33,689 nucleotides of DNA from a virus. The stretch is from IMG/VR virus record IMGVR_UViG_3300043570_000563, positions 1 through 33,689 of that record. One strand, written 5' to 3'. The notes below the pieces were generated by a model, which had not been told where the DNA came from, did not search any database, and was given only the letters and a program-made list of their open reading frames with translations. The position numbers were made by a program, and so were the translations under genes. Every line of letters begins with the position of its first letter. Within the stretch, counting starts at the first letter, position 1. Below, one piece after another: positions 1 to 7,528 of this stretch.

Positions 1-127
1 ATTGCTGACCGCCTTGCCGCCATGAATCCGCTGGCGCAGATTGACGAGAAATCTGATGTGCCGCCCCAAGTGCAGATGGAACTGGCGCAGGCTAAGAAGG
101 CTGTGCAAGATATGCAAAACCAGATGT
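1..127. repeat. Left copy of terminal identity (assembly circle overlap)
   Basis: These 127 bases are identical to the last 127 bases of the window and lie inside the portal reading frame. Joining the two copies gives one continuous portal gene, so the molecule was circular in the assembly. The length of 127 equals a common maximum assembler k-mer, so this is more likely an assembly overlap of a circularly permuted genome than a biological terminal repeat. Confidence 0.95.
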
Positions 128-501
128 CGGCTATGCAATTGGCTATGACGCAACGTGCCGATATTGAGCAAGTCAAGCAAGATTCTGAAACAAGGCGTGA
201 ACTGATGCGTCAAACCGCCAAGGCGCATAACAGCGAGTTGATGGCAGAAGTCAGGGTCAACGACCAAAACACCCGTTCCATCACAAGCCAAAACAAGACC
301 GAAATTGAGGCTATTGTTCAGCTTATGTTGCACCGCATGGACACCAGCCGTTTGCTTGAGGAAATTGAGCGTAGGAATGCCGACCAAGCGGCATATGCAC
401 AGATTGCCGCCCAAGACATTGATTTGGGCCAAAGCCCATTACTTGAGCCAGCGCCGCCACAAGGTCAAATGCCGCAGGGCGCACCGCCTATGGCGCAGTG
501 A
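1..501 (+). CDS. Portal protein, C-terminal part (continues from 31883 across the circle junction)
   Basis: The frame is open from base 1 and is the same frame as the gene beginning at 31883; joined through the 127-base overlap it makes a protein of about 726 residues, matching the P22 portal length (725). This part holds the end of the clip/wing-crown region and a long polar helical stretch, consistent with the C-terminal barrel of P22-type portals, then a Pro/Gln-rich tail. The ATG at 22 is an internal methionine and not a real start. The portal dodecamer is the DNA channel at the head vertex. It is followed after 81 bases by the scaffold-like gene. Confidence 0.9.
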   Translation: MADRLAAMNPLAQIDEKSDVPPQVQMELAQAKKAVQDMQNQMSAMQLAMTQRADIEQVKQDSETRRELMRQTAKAHNSELMAEVRVNDQNTRSITSQNKTEIEAIVQLMLHRMDTSRLLEEIERRNADQAAYAQIAAQDIDLGQSPLLEPAPPQGQMPQGAPPMAQ

Positions 502-543
502 TTGACGATTTGATGATTTCGGGCTATATTGCCCAAAACCTTA

Positions 544-560
544 CCCGTCAGGTAGACGGG
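544..560 (+). other. Small hairpin between portal and scaffold genes
   Basis: CCCGTC (544-549) and GACGGG (555-560) can pair around a 5-base loop. No run of T follows, so it is not a convincing terminator; it may adjust expression of the scaffold gene or mean nothing. The scaffold ribosome-binding site (AGGA at 571-574) lies just downstream. Confidence 0.35.
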
Positions 561-582
561 GCAAATTCTTAGGATTAAACCT

Positions 583-1506
583 ATGTCAGAAGTACAGGAT
601 GCGCCACAAGCGCCGCCAAGAGTAGCCGCTAACGTGGTTACTAATGAGAACATGGCTGAATTCGTTGCCAATAAACTTGGTTTAGCTGATCCAGCGCCCA
701 GCGAGGCTACAAGAAAAGTAGAGCCGCAAGAGAGCGCCCAAGGACAGAGTGAATCTAGCGAGAGCGACAAGGATGCGACATCGGTAGAGGATCGAAAACA
801 GAATCCGAAGTTGGAGAAAAGGTTTTCAGAAATTACCAAGCAACGGGAGGCGGCACGGGCAGAAGCCCAAGCCGAGCGCCAAGCGAGGGAAGCACTGGAA
901 GCAAAGTTGCGGGATTACGAATCAAAGGCAAAGCCCCAAGCCGAGCCAGTTGGTGAGCAAGAGCCGCAGCCTGATCAGTTTTCCGATATGTATGAATATG
1001 CGAAAGCATTGACTGACTATCGGGTAGATCAGCGATTGAATGAGGAAAAGCAAAAAGAAGTGCAGGCAAAGGTTCAAGCCGAGCGTGACCAATTGGTAAA
1101 CACTTGGGCAAAGCGGGTTGAATCAGCAAAAGGCGAGATGCCCGATTTTGAGGCGATGGTTGGTTCTGCTGACGTTGTTGTGAGCAACGAAGTGCGGGAT
1201 GCAATCTTTGAATCAGAAGTTGGCCCTAGAATCCTGTATCACTTGGCTGAGAATCCTGAGATTGCTGAACAACTGCAAGGCATGACTTTGACAAGAGCCT
1301 TGGCGACAATTGGGAAGCTGGAGGCACGGTTTGAAAAGCCCGAGCCTCAGACAAAGACTACCGTTGGAAAAAGTAAAGCGCCAACGCCGATCAACCCGAT
1401 CAAAGCGTCTGCTAACGGGCCAGTTACAGAACTTGACTCAAACCGTCAATTTCATGGTAACTATCAGGCTTGGAAAGCGGCACGACTTGCAGGGCGAATC
1501 CGCTGA
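583..1506 (+). CDS. Scaffolding-like protein
   Basis: A 307-residue, strongly charged protein with low-complexity N-terminus, a long Glu/Lys/Arg/Gln coiled-coil stretch (about residues 80-165) and a short basic C-terminus ending in KAARLAGRIR. Size and position between portal and coat match the P22 scaffolding protein (303 residues), whose basic C-terminal helix-turn-helix binds coat. Its role would be to guide procapsid assembly and then leave. The assignment rests on position, size and composition, since scaffolds diverge quickly in sequence. Start chosen at ATG 583, nine bases after AGGA at 571-574. Confidence 0.75.
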   Translation: MSEVQDAPQAPPRVAANVVTNENMAEFVANKLGLADPAPSEATRKVEPQESAQGQSESSESDKDATSVEDRKQNPKLEKRFSEITKQREAARAEAQAERQAREALEAKLRDYESKAKPQAEPVGEQEPQPDQFSDMYEYAKALTDYRVDQRLNEEKQKEVQAKVQAERDQLVNTWAKRVESAKGEMPDFEAMVGSADVVVSNEVRDAIFESEVGPRILYHLAENPEIAEQLQGMTLTRALATIGKLEARFEKPEPQTKTTVGKSKAPTPINPIKASANGPVTELDSNRQFHGNYQAWKAARLAGRIR

Positions 1507-1536
1507 CAAACCAATCTTTTTTTTTAAGGAAATGAA

Positions 1537-2757
1537 ATGAGCAACAATCTGCTTACCATCTCCATGATCACCAACGAAGCGTTGATGGTTTTGGAAAACG
1601 AGTTGACTTTCTCCTCTGAAGTCGAGCGCAACTATGATGACCAATTCGCCGTTACTGGCGCAAAAATCGGTGCAACTTTAAACGTTCGCCGCCCTGGTCG
1701 TTTCATCGGTACAACTGGCCCAGCACTGAACGTTGAAGATTTCAACGAAACCAGCGTTCCAGTCACGTTGTCCACACAGTTCCACGTTGATACCCAGTTC
1801 ACCACACAGGACTTGGCTTTGTCGTTGGATATGTTCTCTGACCGTGTGTTGAAGCCTGCTGTCGCAGCCGTTGCCAACAAGATCGACTTTGATGGCACTT
1901 CTATGGCGAAGTTCAATACAGCCAACATTGTTGGTACGCCTGGCACTCCCCCAACATCACTGTTGACCTACCTGACCGCCCAAGCCTACTTGGACAGTGA
2001 AGGTGCGCCCCGTGATGGTCGCCGTTCATGCATTATTGAGCCATTTACTGGCGCAACCATCGTGGACAGCTTGAAGGGCTTGTTTGTTCCCAATGACCGT
2101 ATTGGTATGCAATACAGCAAGGGCATGATGGGTCGTGACTCTGCTGGTATGAACTGGAAGATGGATCAGAATATTGCCGCACAAACTTTCGGCACTTACA
2201 CTGGCACAGCAACCATCAACACCAGCACCGATGGCGGCATCCTGACCTCTGGTTGGGCGCAAACCTCCACCTTGACCTTGAGCAAGACTGGCACTTTCAC
2301 GCCTAACGTTGGTGACACTTTCACCATCGCTAACGTGTTTGCGGTCAACCCACAAAACCGTCAAGCCTACGGTAGCAACAAGCTGCGTAATTTCGTTGTG
2401 ACCGCTATCAGCGGCAACAGCGTTACCGTGTCGCCTGCTGTTATCTCTGCTGGTCAGTTCCAAAACGTGTCTATCGTTAGCCCTGGCGCTTCCGCTGTGA
2501 CCCCGTTCAACCAGTCTGGCGCTGTGTCACCACAAAACATCGTGATGCACAAAAATGCTTTCACTTTGGCTACCGCCGATTTGGAACTGCCTGATGGCGT
2601 TCATTTCGCTGGTCGTGCAAGCGACAAAGACTTGGGCTTGTCACTGCGTGTGGTTCGTCAATACACAATCAACAACGATTCAATTCCGACCCGTGTTGAT
2701 GTGCTGTATGGTTGGGCGCCGCTGTACCCCGAATTGGCTTGCCGAGTGGCTTCCTAA
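1537..2757 (+). CDS. Major capsid (coat) protein, P22 gp5 type
   Basis: A 406-residue protein resembling the P22 coat family (Pfam P22_CoatProtein). The N-terminal third (NEALMVLENELTFSSEV, then the NVRRPGRF region and the THVDTQF-like FHVDTQFTTQDLAL stretch) is characteristic of the family; the middle, about residues 210-330, is a Thr/Gly/Ser-rich beta segment. It forms the T=7 icosahedral shell on the scaffold. Ribosome-binding site AAGGA lies at 1526-1530. A nine-T run (1517-1525) just upstream is unusual and may act as a U-rich translational enhancer. Family placement is confident; domain limits are approximate. Confidence 0.93.
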   Translation: MSNNLLTISMITNEALMVLENELTFSSEVERNYDDQFAVTGAKIGATLNVRRPGRFIGTTGPALNVEDFNETSVPVTLSTQFHVDTQFTTQDLALSLDMFSDRVLKPAVAAVANKIDFDGTSMAKFNTANIVGTPGTPPTSLLTYLTAQAYLDSEGAPRDGRRSCIIEPFTGATIVDSLKGLFVPNDRIGMQYSKGMMGRDSAGMNWKMDQNIAAQTFGTYTGTATINTSTDGGILTSGWAQTSTLTLSKTGTFTPNVGDTFTIANVFAVNPQNRQAYGSNKLRNFVVTAISGNSVTVSPAVISAGQFQNVSIVSPGASAVTPFNQSGAVSPQNIVMHKNAFTLATADLELPDGVHFAGRASDKDLGLSLRVVRQYTINNDSIPTRVDVLYGWAPLYPELACRVAS

Positions 2758-2785
2758 CCAAACCCATTAAGAAAGGAAACTAATC

Positions 2786-3214
2786 ATGGCTACTATCAAT
2801 CCAGGCGCAGCACAAACGACCTCCAACCACCCGATTAATCTGTCCACCAACCAAGCAATTCGCTTGATTGGATCAGCCCAATCGGTCAACCTTAACAGCG
2901 TAGGCGACACACTTGCAAAAATTCTTGTTGCAGGCCGTGTTAGCGTGGCGTATGTTTTGGTCACCAACGCAAGCGTTGACTTGACCACAGCACAGGTTGC
3001 GGTTTATACCCTGCCTGCGGCTGGCGGCACTGCTGTGTTGTCTGCAACTGCCCTGACAGGCGCAACCACTGCGGCTAAAGTTGTGAACACTGCGGCAACA
3101 TCAACCGATGCAATTACAGGCTTAAACCTGTATATCCGCAACACCACAGCCCAAGGCGCTGCCGCAACCGCTGATGTTTTCATCTACGGTTACGACCTGA
3201 CTTTCCTGCCTTAA
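2786..3214 (+). CDS. Putative head-associated structural protein
   Basis: A 142-residue Ala/Thr/Val-rich protein with few charged residues and alternating polar and hydrophobic positions, the style of a beta-rich virion protein. It follows the coat gene with its own AAAGGAAA ribosome-binding site and is the last gene before a strong terminator, so it would be made at the same high level as coat. A decoration or head-tail role is plausible. I do not recognise a named family, so function is inferred from context and composition only. Confidence 0.7.
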   Translation: MATINPGAAQTTSNHPINLSTNQAIRLIGSAQSVNLNSVGDTLAKILVAGRVSVAYVLVTNASVDLTTAQVAVYTLPAAGGTAVLSATALTGATTAAKVVNTAATSTDAITGLNLYIRNTTAQGAAATADVFIYGYDLTFLP

Positions 3215-3235
3215 TATTGGCATGAAGTAACTGAG

Positions 3236-3270
3236 AAGGCCACTCCCAAAAGGGGTGGCTTTTTCTCTTT
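3236..3270 (+). terminator. Rho-independent terminator after head genes
   Basis: GCCACTCC (3239-3246) pairs with GGGGTGGC (3252-3259) through eight pairs, one of them T-G, around a CAAAA loop, followed by TTTTTCTCTTTT. The preceding AGAAG can extend pairing into the T-rich tail. It separates the head genes from the tail-gene run. Confidence 0.88.
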
Positions 3271-3277
3271 TGAAGCA

Positions 3278-3283
3278 TATAAT
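3278..3283 (+). promoter_or_regulatory. Candidate promoter (-10) for the tail/lysis gene run
   Basis: A perfect TATAAT occurs 24 bases upstream of the next start codon, directly after the terminator. No good -35 element is visible at 16-18 bases upstream, where the terminator stem lies, so the promoter may be weak or need an activator. It is the only good promoter-like sequence noted between the terminator and the long downstream run. Confidence 0.4.
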
Positions 3284-3306
3284 TTGATAAACTGAAAGGG
3301 ATTGTC

Positions 3307-3570
3307 ATGTCCAATATTGCCTATCTTGACGCAACCGCCTTGGTCAAAAGCGCACCAGCAAAATTAAAAGGCATTTTTGTTAGTGCCGCATCCAACAACC
3401 CCACAATCACTGTGTACGATACCCAAACATCGGGCACATCGGTCAAAGTTTTGGACACATTTACGCCTGTGGCGGCAACGAATTACAACTTTTACGATGG
3501 TTTAAACACCGCCAATGGCATTTATGTTGTCATTGCTGGCACTGTTAAATGCACCGTTTACTTTGAGTAA
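3307..3570 (+). CDS. Small probable structural protein
   Basis: An 87-residue protein with a Val/Thr/Ala-rich beta pattern and a single Cys near its C-terminus. It begins a long plus-strand run of tail genes, with AAAGGG about 8 bases ahead of the ATG. Small proteins of this kind often precede fibre genes in podoviruses of environmental origin. I do not recognise a specific family; a virion role is inferred from position and composition. Confidence 0.65.
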   Translation: MSNIAYLDATALVKSAPAKLKGIFVSAASNNPTITVYDTQTSGTSVKVLDTFTPVAATNYNFYDGLNTANGIYVVIAGTVKCTVYFE

Positions 3571-3573
3571 ACT

Positions 3574-5703
3574 ATGACCACAGCGGTCACGCAGACCACT
3601 AATTTTGTCCCAGTTCAAGGGGTATTTGCCCCCGAGCCGACCTTTGCCCTGCAATATTTTGTTGGGCCTGCTGGAACGCCGTTCTACGGCCCTGAGAATG
3701 CTTCATTCACAAACATAAGCACAGTCACAGGCACGATTGCAACAACCCCCGTGGGTGACACCGACATTGCCAATAAAGGCTATGTTGATTCGGTTGCCCA
3801 AGGTCTTGATGTAAAGGCATCATGCTCTTACTCGACTACCGCCAACATTAATTTGTCAGGCTTGGCGGTGCAAGCGGGTGGTGATTGGACTGCAACTTTG
3901 ACTGTTGGCGACAGGATTTTGGTCAAAAACCAAAGTTCAAGCCAATTCAACGGCATTTATGTTGCGGCGGCTGGCGCTTGGGCACGATCTGCTGACATGA
4001 ATACATGGGCAGAAGTTCCATCGGCGTTCACGTTTATTGAATCAGGCACAACCCTAGCGGACACGGGCTGGGTTTGCACATCCAACCAAGGCGGCACAAT
4101 TGATGTAACCCCAATCACTTGGTCACAGTTTTCGGGCGCTGGTTCTTATCTTGCGGGAACAGGGTTGACCCTTACGGGCAACACATTCAGCATTACCAAC
4201 ACAGCGGTTACTGCGGCGGCTTATGGTTCGGCATCGCAAGTGGCTACTTTTACGGTAAATCAACAGGGACAAATTACCCTGGCGGCAAACGCCAGCATTG
4301 CTATTGCGGCATCGCAGATAACCAGTGGAACGATTGACAGCGCCCGATTGTCGGGTAGTTACTCAGGCATCACAGGGCTTGGCACATTGCTTGATTTGAC
4401 CGTTACCAATACCATCACAGGGTCGGTATCGGGCAATGCAGGCACAGCAACCACGGCAGGCAAAGCTACTAATATTGCGGGTGGTGCGGTTGGTTCTGTG
4501 CCATATCAATCAGCAACAGATGTAACAGCATTTTTGGCGGCTGGGTCTAATGGGCAAGTTTTGACCTTGGCTGGTGGCATTCCATCTTGGGCAACGCCTA
4601 CCACGGGCACGGTTACATCGGTTGGCGGTACAGGCACGGTCTCAGGCATTAGTTTGTCGGGAACTGTTACCACTACGGGAACTTTAACTTTGGGCGGCAC
4701 GTTGGATTTGTCAGCGCCCCCAGCGATTGGCAACACAACTGCCAACACGGTCAGAGGCACGACCATCACCGCAACAACAAAGTTTGTCGGGCCATTTTTT
4801 GACGCTGCGACAAGTGCTGGCGGGGCTTTGCGTAATGCTGGCGGCACGGCACAACTGCAATGGGGTGCTGGCGGTGGCGATAACCTTACCTTGAATGTTT
4901 CCACCAATATCAATGGTGCAAATGCTCAAATTGACATCAGCCCATCAGGGACAGGCCATGTTCACATAAAGCCAGCGGGGTCAGGATCAATTGAGATTGC
5001 CCCGACAAACCTTGGCACGATTAACAATATGTCGATTGGTGCAACCACAGCATCAACGGGTAAATTCACCACAATAGATTTCAGCAGCACTTTGGCTGTG
5101 TCGGGTGCAACTGGTTCAGCGGGTCAAGTCCTGACTTCCAACGGTGCAAGTGCACCCACTTGGACAACTCCTGTGGCTTATGCGACTGTGACCGATGACA
5201 CCACCACCAATGCGGTGCGGTATCCGCTATTTGCCGACCAAACCACAGGCAACTTAGCCACTACTTTGGTCAGTTCTACAAAGTACAACTTCAATCCAAG
5301 TTCGGGATTGTTGACCGCCACAGGGTTCAGCGGGTCAGGGGCAAGCCTTACAAACTTGCCTGCGGGTCAGTTATCGGGAACGATTCCAAGCGGTGTATTG
5401 GGAAATTCAAGCCTTTACATTGGCACGACTTCAATTGCTTTGAATCGGGCAAGTAGCGCCCAATCATTGACGGGCGTAAACATTGACGGGTCGGCGGGGT
5501 CGGCAACCACAGCTGGAACAGCCACAAACGCAAACAATGTGGCAATTACTGATGACACCAGCACAGCGGCAGAAATGTACTTGTCTTGGGTGACCACAAG
5601 CACAGGAGATTTGCCAATGAAGGTATCATCAACTAAACTCAAATTTAATCCATCCACGGGCGTTTTAACCGCCACTGGCGGGGTAACAGGGGGCACATTC
5701 TGA
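3574..5703 (+). CDS. Large tail-fibre protein
   Basis: A 709-residue Gly/Thr/Ser/Ala-rich protein. The first 60 residues are likely an attachment region. Residues of about 70-205 form a module common in phage fibres, with the motifs GYVDSVAQGLDVK and VGDRILVKNQ. The rest is repetitive beta-structured shaft, including GTVTSVGGTGTVSGISLSG. Two copies of a roughly 49-residue repeat lie near the C-terminus (bases 5191-5337 and 5548-5694), both carrying TDDT and a VSSTK..FNPS..LTATG pattern. No chaperone or enzymatic domain was seen. It starts 3 bases after the previous stop and its stop overlaps the next ATG. Confidence 0.85.
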   Translation: MTTAVTQTTNFVPVQGVFAPEPTFALQYFVGPAGTPFYGPENASFTNISTVTGTIATTPVGDTDIANKGYVDSVAQGLDVKASCSYSTTANINLSGLAVQAGGDWTATLTVGDRILVKNQSSSQFNGIYVAAAGAWARSADMNTWAEVPSAFTFIESGTTLADTGWVCTSNQGGTIDVTPITWSQFSGAGSYLAGTGLTLTGNTFSITNTAVTAAAYGSASQVATFTVNQQGQITLAANASIAIAASQITSGTIDSARLSGSYSGITGLGTLLDLTVTNTITGSVSGNAGTATTAGKATNIAGGAVGSVPYQSATDVTAFLAAGSNGQVLTLAGGIPSWATPTTGTVTSVGGTGTVSGISLSGTVTTTGTLTLGGTLDLSAPPAIGNTTANTVRGTTITATTKFVGPFFDAATSAGGALRNAGGTAQLQWGAGGGDNLTLNVSTNINGANAQIDISPSGTGHVHIKPAGSGSIEIAPTNLGTINNMSIGATTASTGKFTTIDFSSTLAVSGATGSAGQVLTSNGASAPTWTTPVAYATVTDDTTTNAVRYPLFADQTTGNLATTLVSSTKYNFNPSSGLLTATGFSGSGASLTNLPAGQLSGTIPSGVLGNSSLYIGTTSIALNRASSAQSLTGVNIDGSAGSATTAGTATNANNVAITDDTSTAAEMYLSWVTTSTGDLPMKVSSTKLKFNPSTGVLTATGGVTGGTF
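5191..5694 (+). repeat. Pair of protein-level repeats in the fibre gene (5191-5337 and 5548-5694)
   Basis: Both units encode about 49 residues beginning TDDT and ending with NPS-(S/T)-G-(L/V)-LTATG. The units start 357 bases apart. Divergence at the DNA level shows the duplication is old, as expected for trimeric fibre shaft modules. Confidence 0.65.
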
Positions 5704-5978
5704 TGTGGAAAATTATAGAAATCCAAGCTGATGGCGATTTGATCACAGGCGCACGGTATTTCTGTTCCAAAAACGGGGTGGAAACCGAAGGCTGGTGGAA
5801 ATTTGCCGAGCCTGCATTGAATATCCCATTTGCTGATGTGACCGAGGAAATGGTAGTTGGTTGGGTGACCGCTGACATTGGCGCACAAGTTGAAGCCCGA
5901 CTAGATGAACAGGCTTCGGCTATGCAACGGGTGGTTGTCGCCCCTTGGTTGCCGCAAGTCTTTACACCGAGCATTTAA
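5703..5978 (+). CDS. Small conserved fibre-adjacent protein
   Basis: A 91-residue protein beginning MWKIIEIQADGDLI with a Trp-rich middle (EGWWKF) and the motif VTEEMVVGWV. The pattern resembles small proteins encoded beside tail-fibre genes in T4-like cyanophages and other aquatic phages (a domain of unknown function, from memory DUF7936). The ATG overlaps the stop of the fibre gene by one base (TGATG), implying coupled translation, so it may be a fibre accessory or assembly factor. The biochemical role is unknown. Confidence 0.7.
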   Translation: MWKIIEIQADGDLITGARYFCSKNGVETEGWWKFAEPALNIPFADVTEEMVVGWVTADIGAQVEARLDEQASAMQRVVVAPWLPQVFTPSI

Positions 5979-5987
5979 GGAAAAAAT

Positions 5988-6485
5988 ATGGCTGTATTTT
6001 TATCACCAATAGGCGGGGCAGGGTGGCAGTTTTTTGATAATGACGGCACAGTTTTGTCGGGCGGCTTGTTGGAAACTTACATTGCAGGGACAAACACCCC
6101 CCAAGTTACATACACCACATCAGCGGGAAATATTCAACACACAAATCCAATTCAGCTAAATTCTGCGGGTCGTGTACCTACTGGAGAAATATGGCTAGTT
6201 GCTCAACCTTACAAATTTGTATTGCGTAACTCGGCAAATGCATTAATTGCAACTTACGACAATATTTCTGGTATTGGTGCGGCTGAATATCAAGTTCAAA
6301 ACTTTACTGGAACAGGGTCGCAAACAATATTTACATTAAGTTCCGCATCTTTAGGCGAAAACTTTACGTTGGTGTATATCAATGGTGTATATCAACAAAA
6401 AAACACATATACCGTGTCAGGCACAACGTTGACGTTTTCAGAAGCGCCGCCAATTACTTCATCTATTGAAGTCATGTTTAACTAA
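5988..6485 (+). CDS. Tail protein with spike/fibre adaptor-like N-terminus
   Basis: A 165-residue protein. Residues 10-85 show a pattern seen at the N-terminus of many podovirus tail proteins: FDNDGTVLSGGLLETYIAGT, TTSAGNIQHTNPI, and LNSAGRVPTGEIWL. Residues 95-165 form a small beta domain with FTLVYINGVYQQ, common as a fibre segment. It probably attaches to the tail machine and may provide a docking base for the next fibre. The ribosome-binding site is AAGGAAAA before ATG 5988. Confidence 0.75.
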   Translation: MAVFLSPIGGAGWQFFDNDGTVLSGGLLETYIAGTNTPQVTYTTSAGNIQHTNPIQLNSAGRVPTGEIWLVAQPYKFVLRNSANALIATYDNISGIGAAEYQVQNFTGTGSQTIFTLSSASLGENFTLVYINGVYQQKNTYTVSGTTLTFSEAPPITSSIEVMFN

Positions 6486-6493
6486 GGCAAAAC

Positions 6494-7519
6494 ATGGCAC
6501 AAACAGGCTTTACCCCAATTCAACTATATTTCAGCAGCACAACCACAAATGTGCCGTTGGCCGCTAATCTTGCCAATGGTGAATTGGCTATAAATATTAC
6601 TGATGGCAAATTGTTTTATAAAGACAATACGGCGGCGGTGCAAGTCATTGGGTGGAAAGTTGTCCCAGCTACGGCTGGCGGCACGGGGCAAACATCGTAT
6701 GCGGTGGGTGATTTGCTTTATGCCAACACCACTACAACCCTTGCAAAACTGCCTGATGTAGCCACGGGTAATGCTCTTATTTCGGGCGGCGTTAATGTAG
6801 CGCCAAGCTGGGGAAAGATTGGCCTTACAACGCACATATCAGGTGTTTTGCCTGTGGCAAATGGTGGAACAAACGCATCAAGCGCCAGCATCACGGCGTT
6901 TAACAACATTACGGGTTATTCAGCCTCTGGCGCAACTGGTACGACCAGCACAAACTTGGTGTTTTCTACAAGCCCCTCAATTACTACACCAACATTGGTG
7001 GGTGATGTAACAGTTAGCACAGGCAACGTAATCATTGGTACATCTGGCAAAGGCATTGACTTTTCTGCCACGCCTGGAACGGGTACTAGCGAATTGTTGG
7101 CCGACTATGAAGAAGGCACATGGACACCAGCGTTCACGTTTGCAACCGCTGGCGATGTTGCAATTACATACGGCGTTCAAGTTGGAACCTATACCAAAGT
7201 TGGTCGAATGGTGATGGTTGCTTTTCGTATCACAACCTCCGCATTTACATGGACAACTGCTAGTGGCGCTTTGCAAATTACTGGGATTCCGTTTACAGCT
7301 AAAACGGTCACGAATATGCGCTGGCAAAATCCTTGTTCATTTAGCGGAATTACTAAAGCCAACTATACGCAATTTCAATTGCAAATAAATTCTGCATCAT
7401 CAACAATTGTTGCAAATATGAGTGGTTCTGGCCAAGCTCAAACAAGTATAAACGCCGCTGATTTGCCAACAGGCGGAACCCCGTTTTTTTCGGGAATTTT
7501 GATTTATGAAACAGATTGA
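6494..7519 (+). CDS. Tail-fibre protein with C-terminal domain shared with the tailspike
   Basis: A 341-residue fibre-like protein. The N-terminus (LANGELAINITDGKLFYKD) is a typical phage fibre start; two GGTG/GGTN collars (TAGGTGQTSY and VANGGTNASS) follow. The C-terminal 130 residues begin with DYEEGTWTP and VGTYTKVGRMV, a beta-domain also found at the end of the pectate-lyase-fold protein encoded next. It probably forms a trimeric receptor-binding or side fibre. It starts 8 bases after the previous stop. Confidence 0.83.
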   Translation: MAQTGFTPIQLYFSSTTTNVPLAANLANGELAINITDGKLFYKDNTAAVQVIGWKVVPATAGGTGQTSYAVGDLLYANTTTTLAKLPDVATGNALISGGVNVAPSWGKIGLTTHISGVLPVANGGTNASSASITAFNNITGYSASGATGTTSTNLVFSTSPSITTPTLVGDVTVSTGNVIIGTSGKGIDFSATPGTGTSELLADYEEGTWTPAFTFATAGDVAITYGVQVGTYTKVGRMVMVAFRITTSAFTWTTASGALQITGIPFTAKTVTNMRWQNPCSFSGITKANYTQFQLQINSASSTIVANMSGSGQAQTSINAADLPTGGTPFFSGILIYETD

Positions 7520-7528
7520 GGAAAGTCC

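Noticed and set aside
513-572. 19-codon frame between portal and scaffold genes
   Set aside because: No ribosome-binding site and no overlap junction; it contains the small hairpin and looks accidental.
2026-2463. 145-residue minus-strand frame opposite the coat gene
   Set aside because: It is antisense to a confidently identified coat gene, has no ribosome-binding site noted, and its composition follows the reverse of coat codons.
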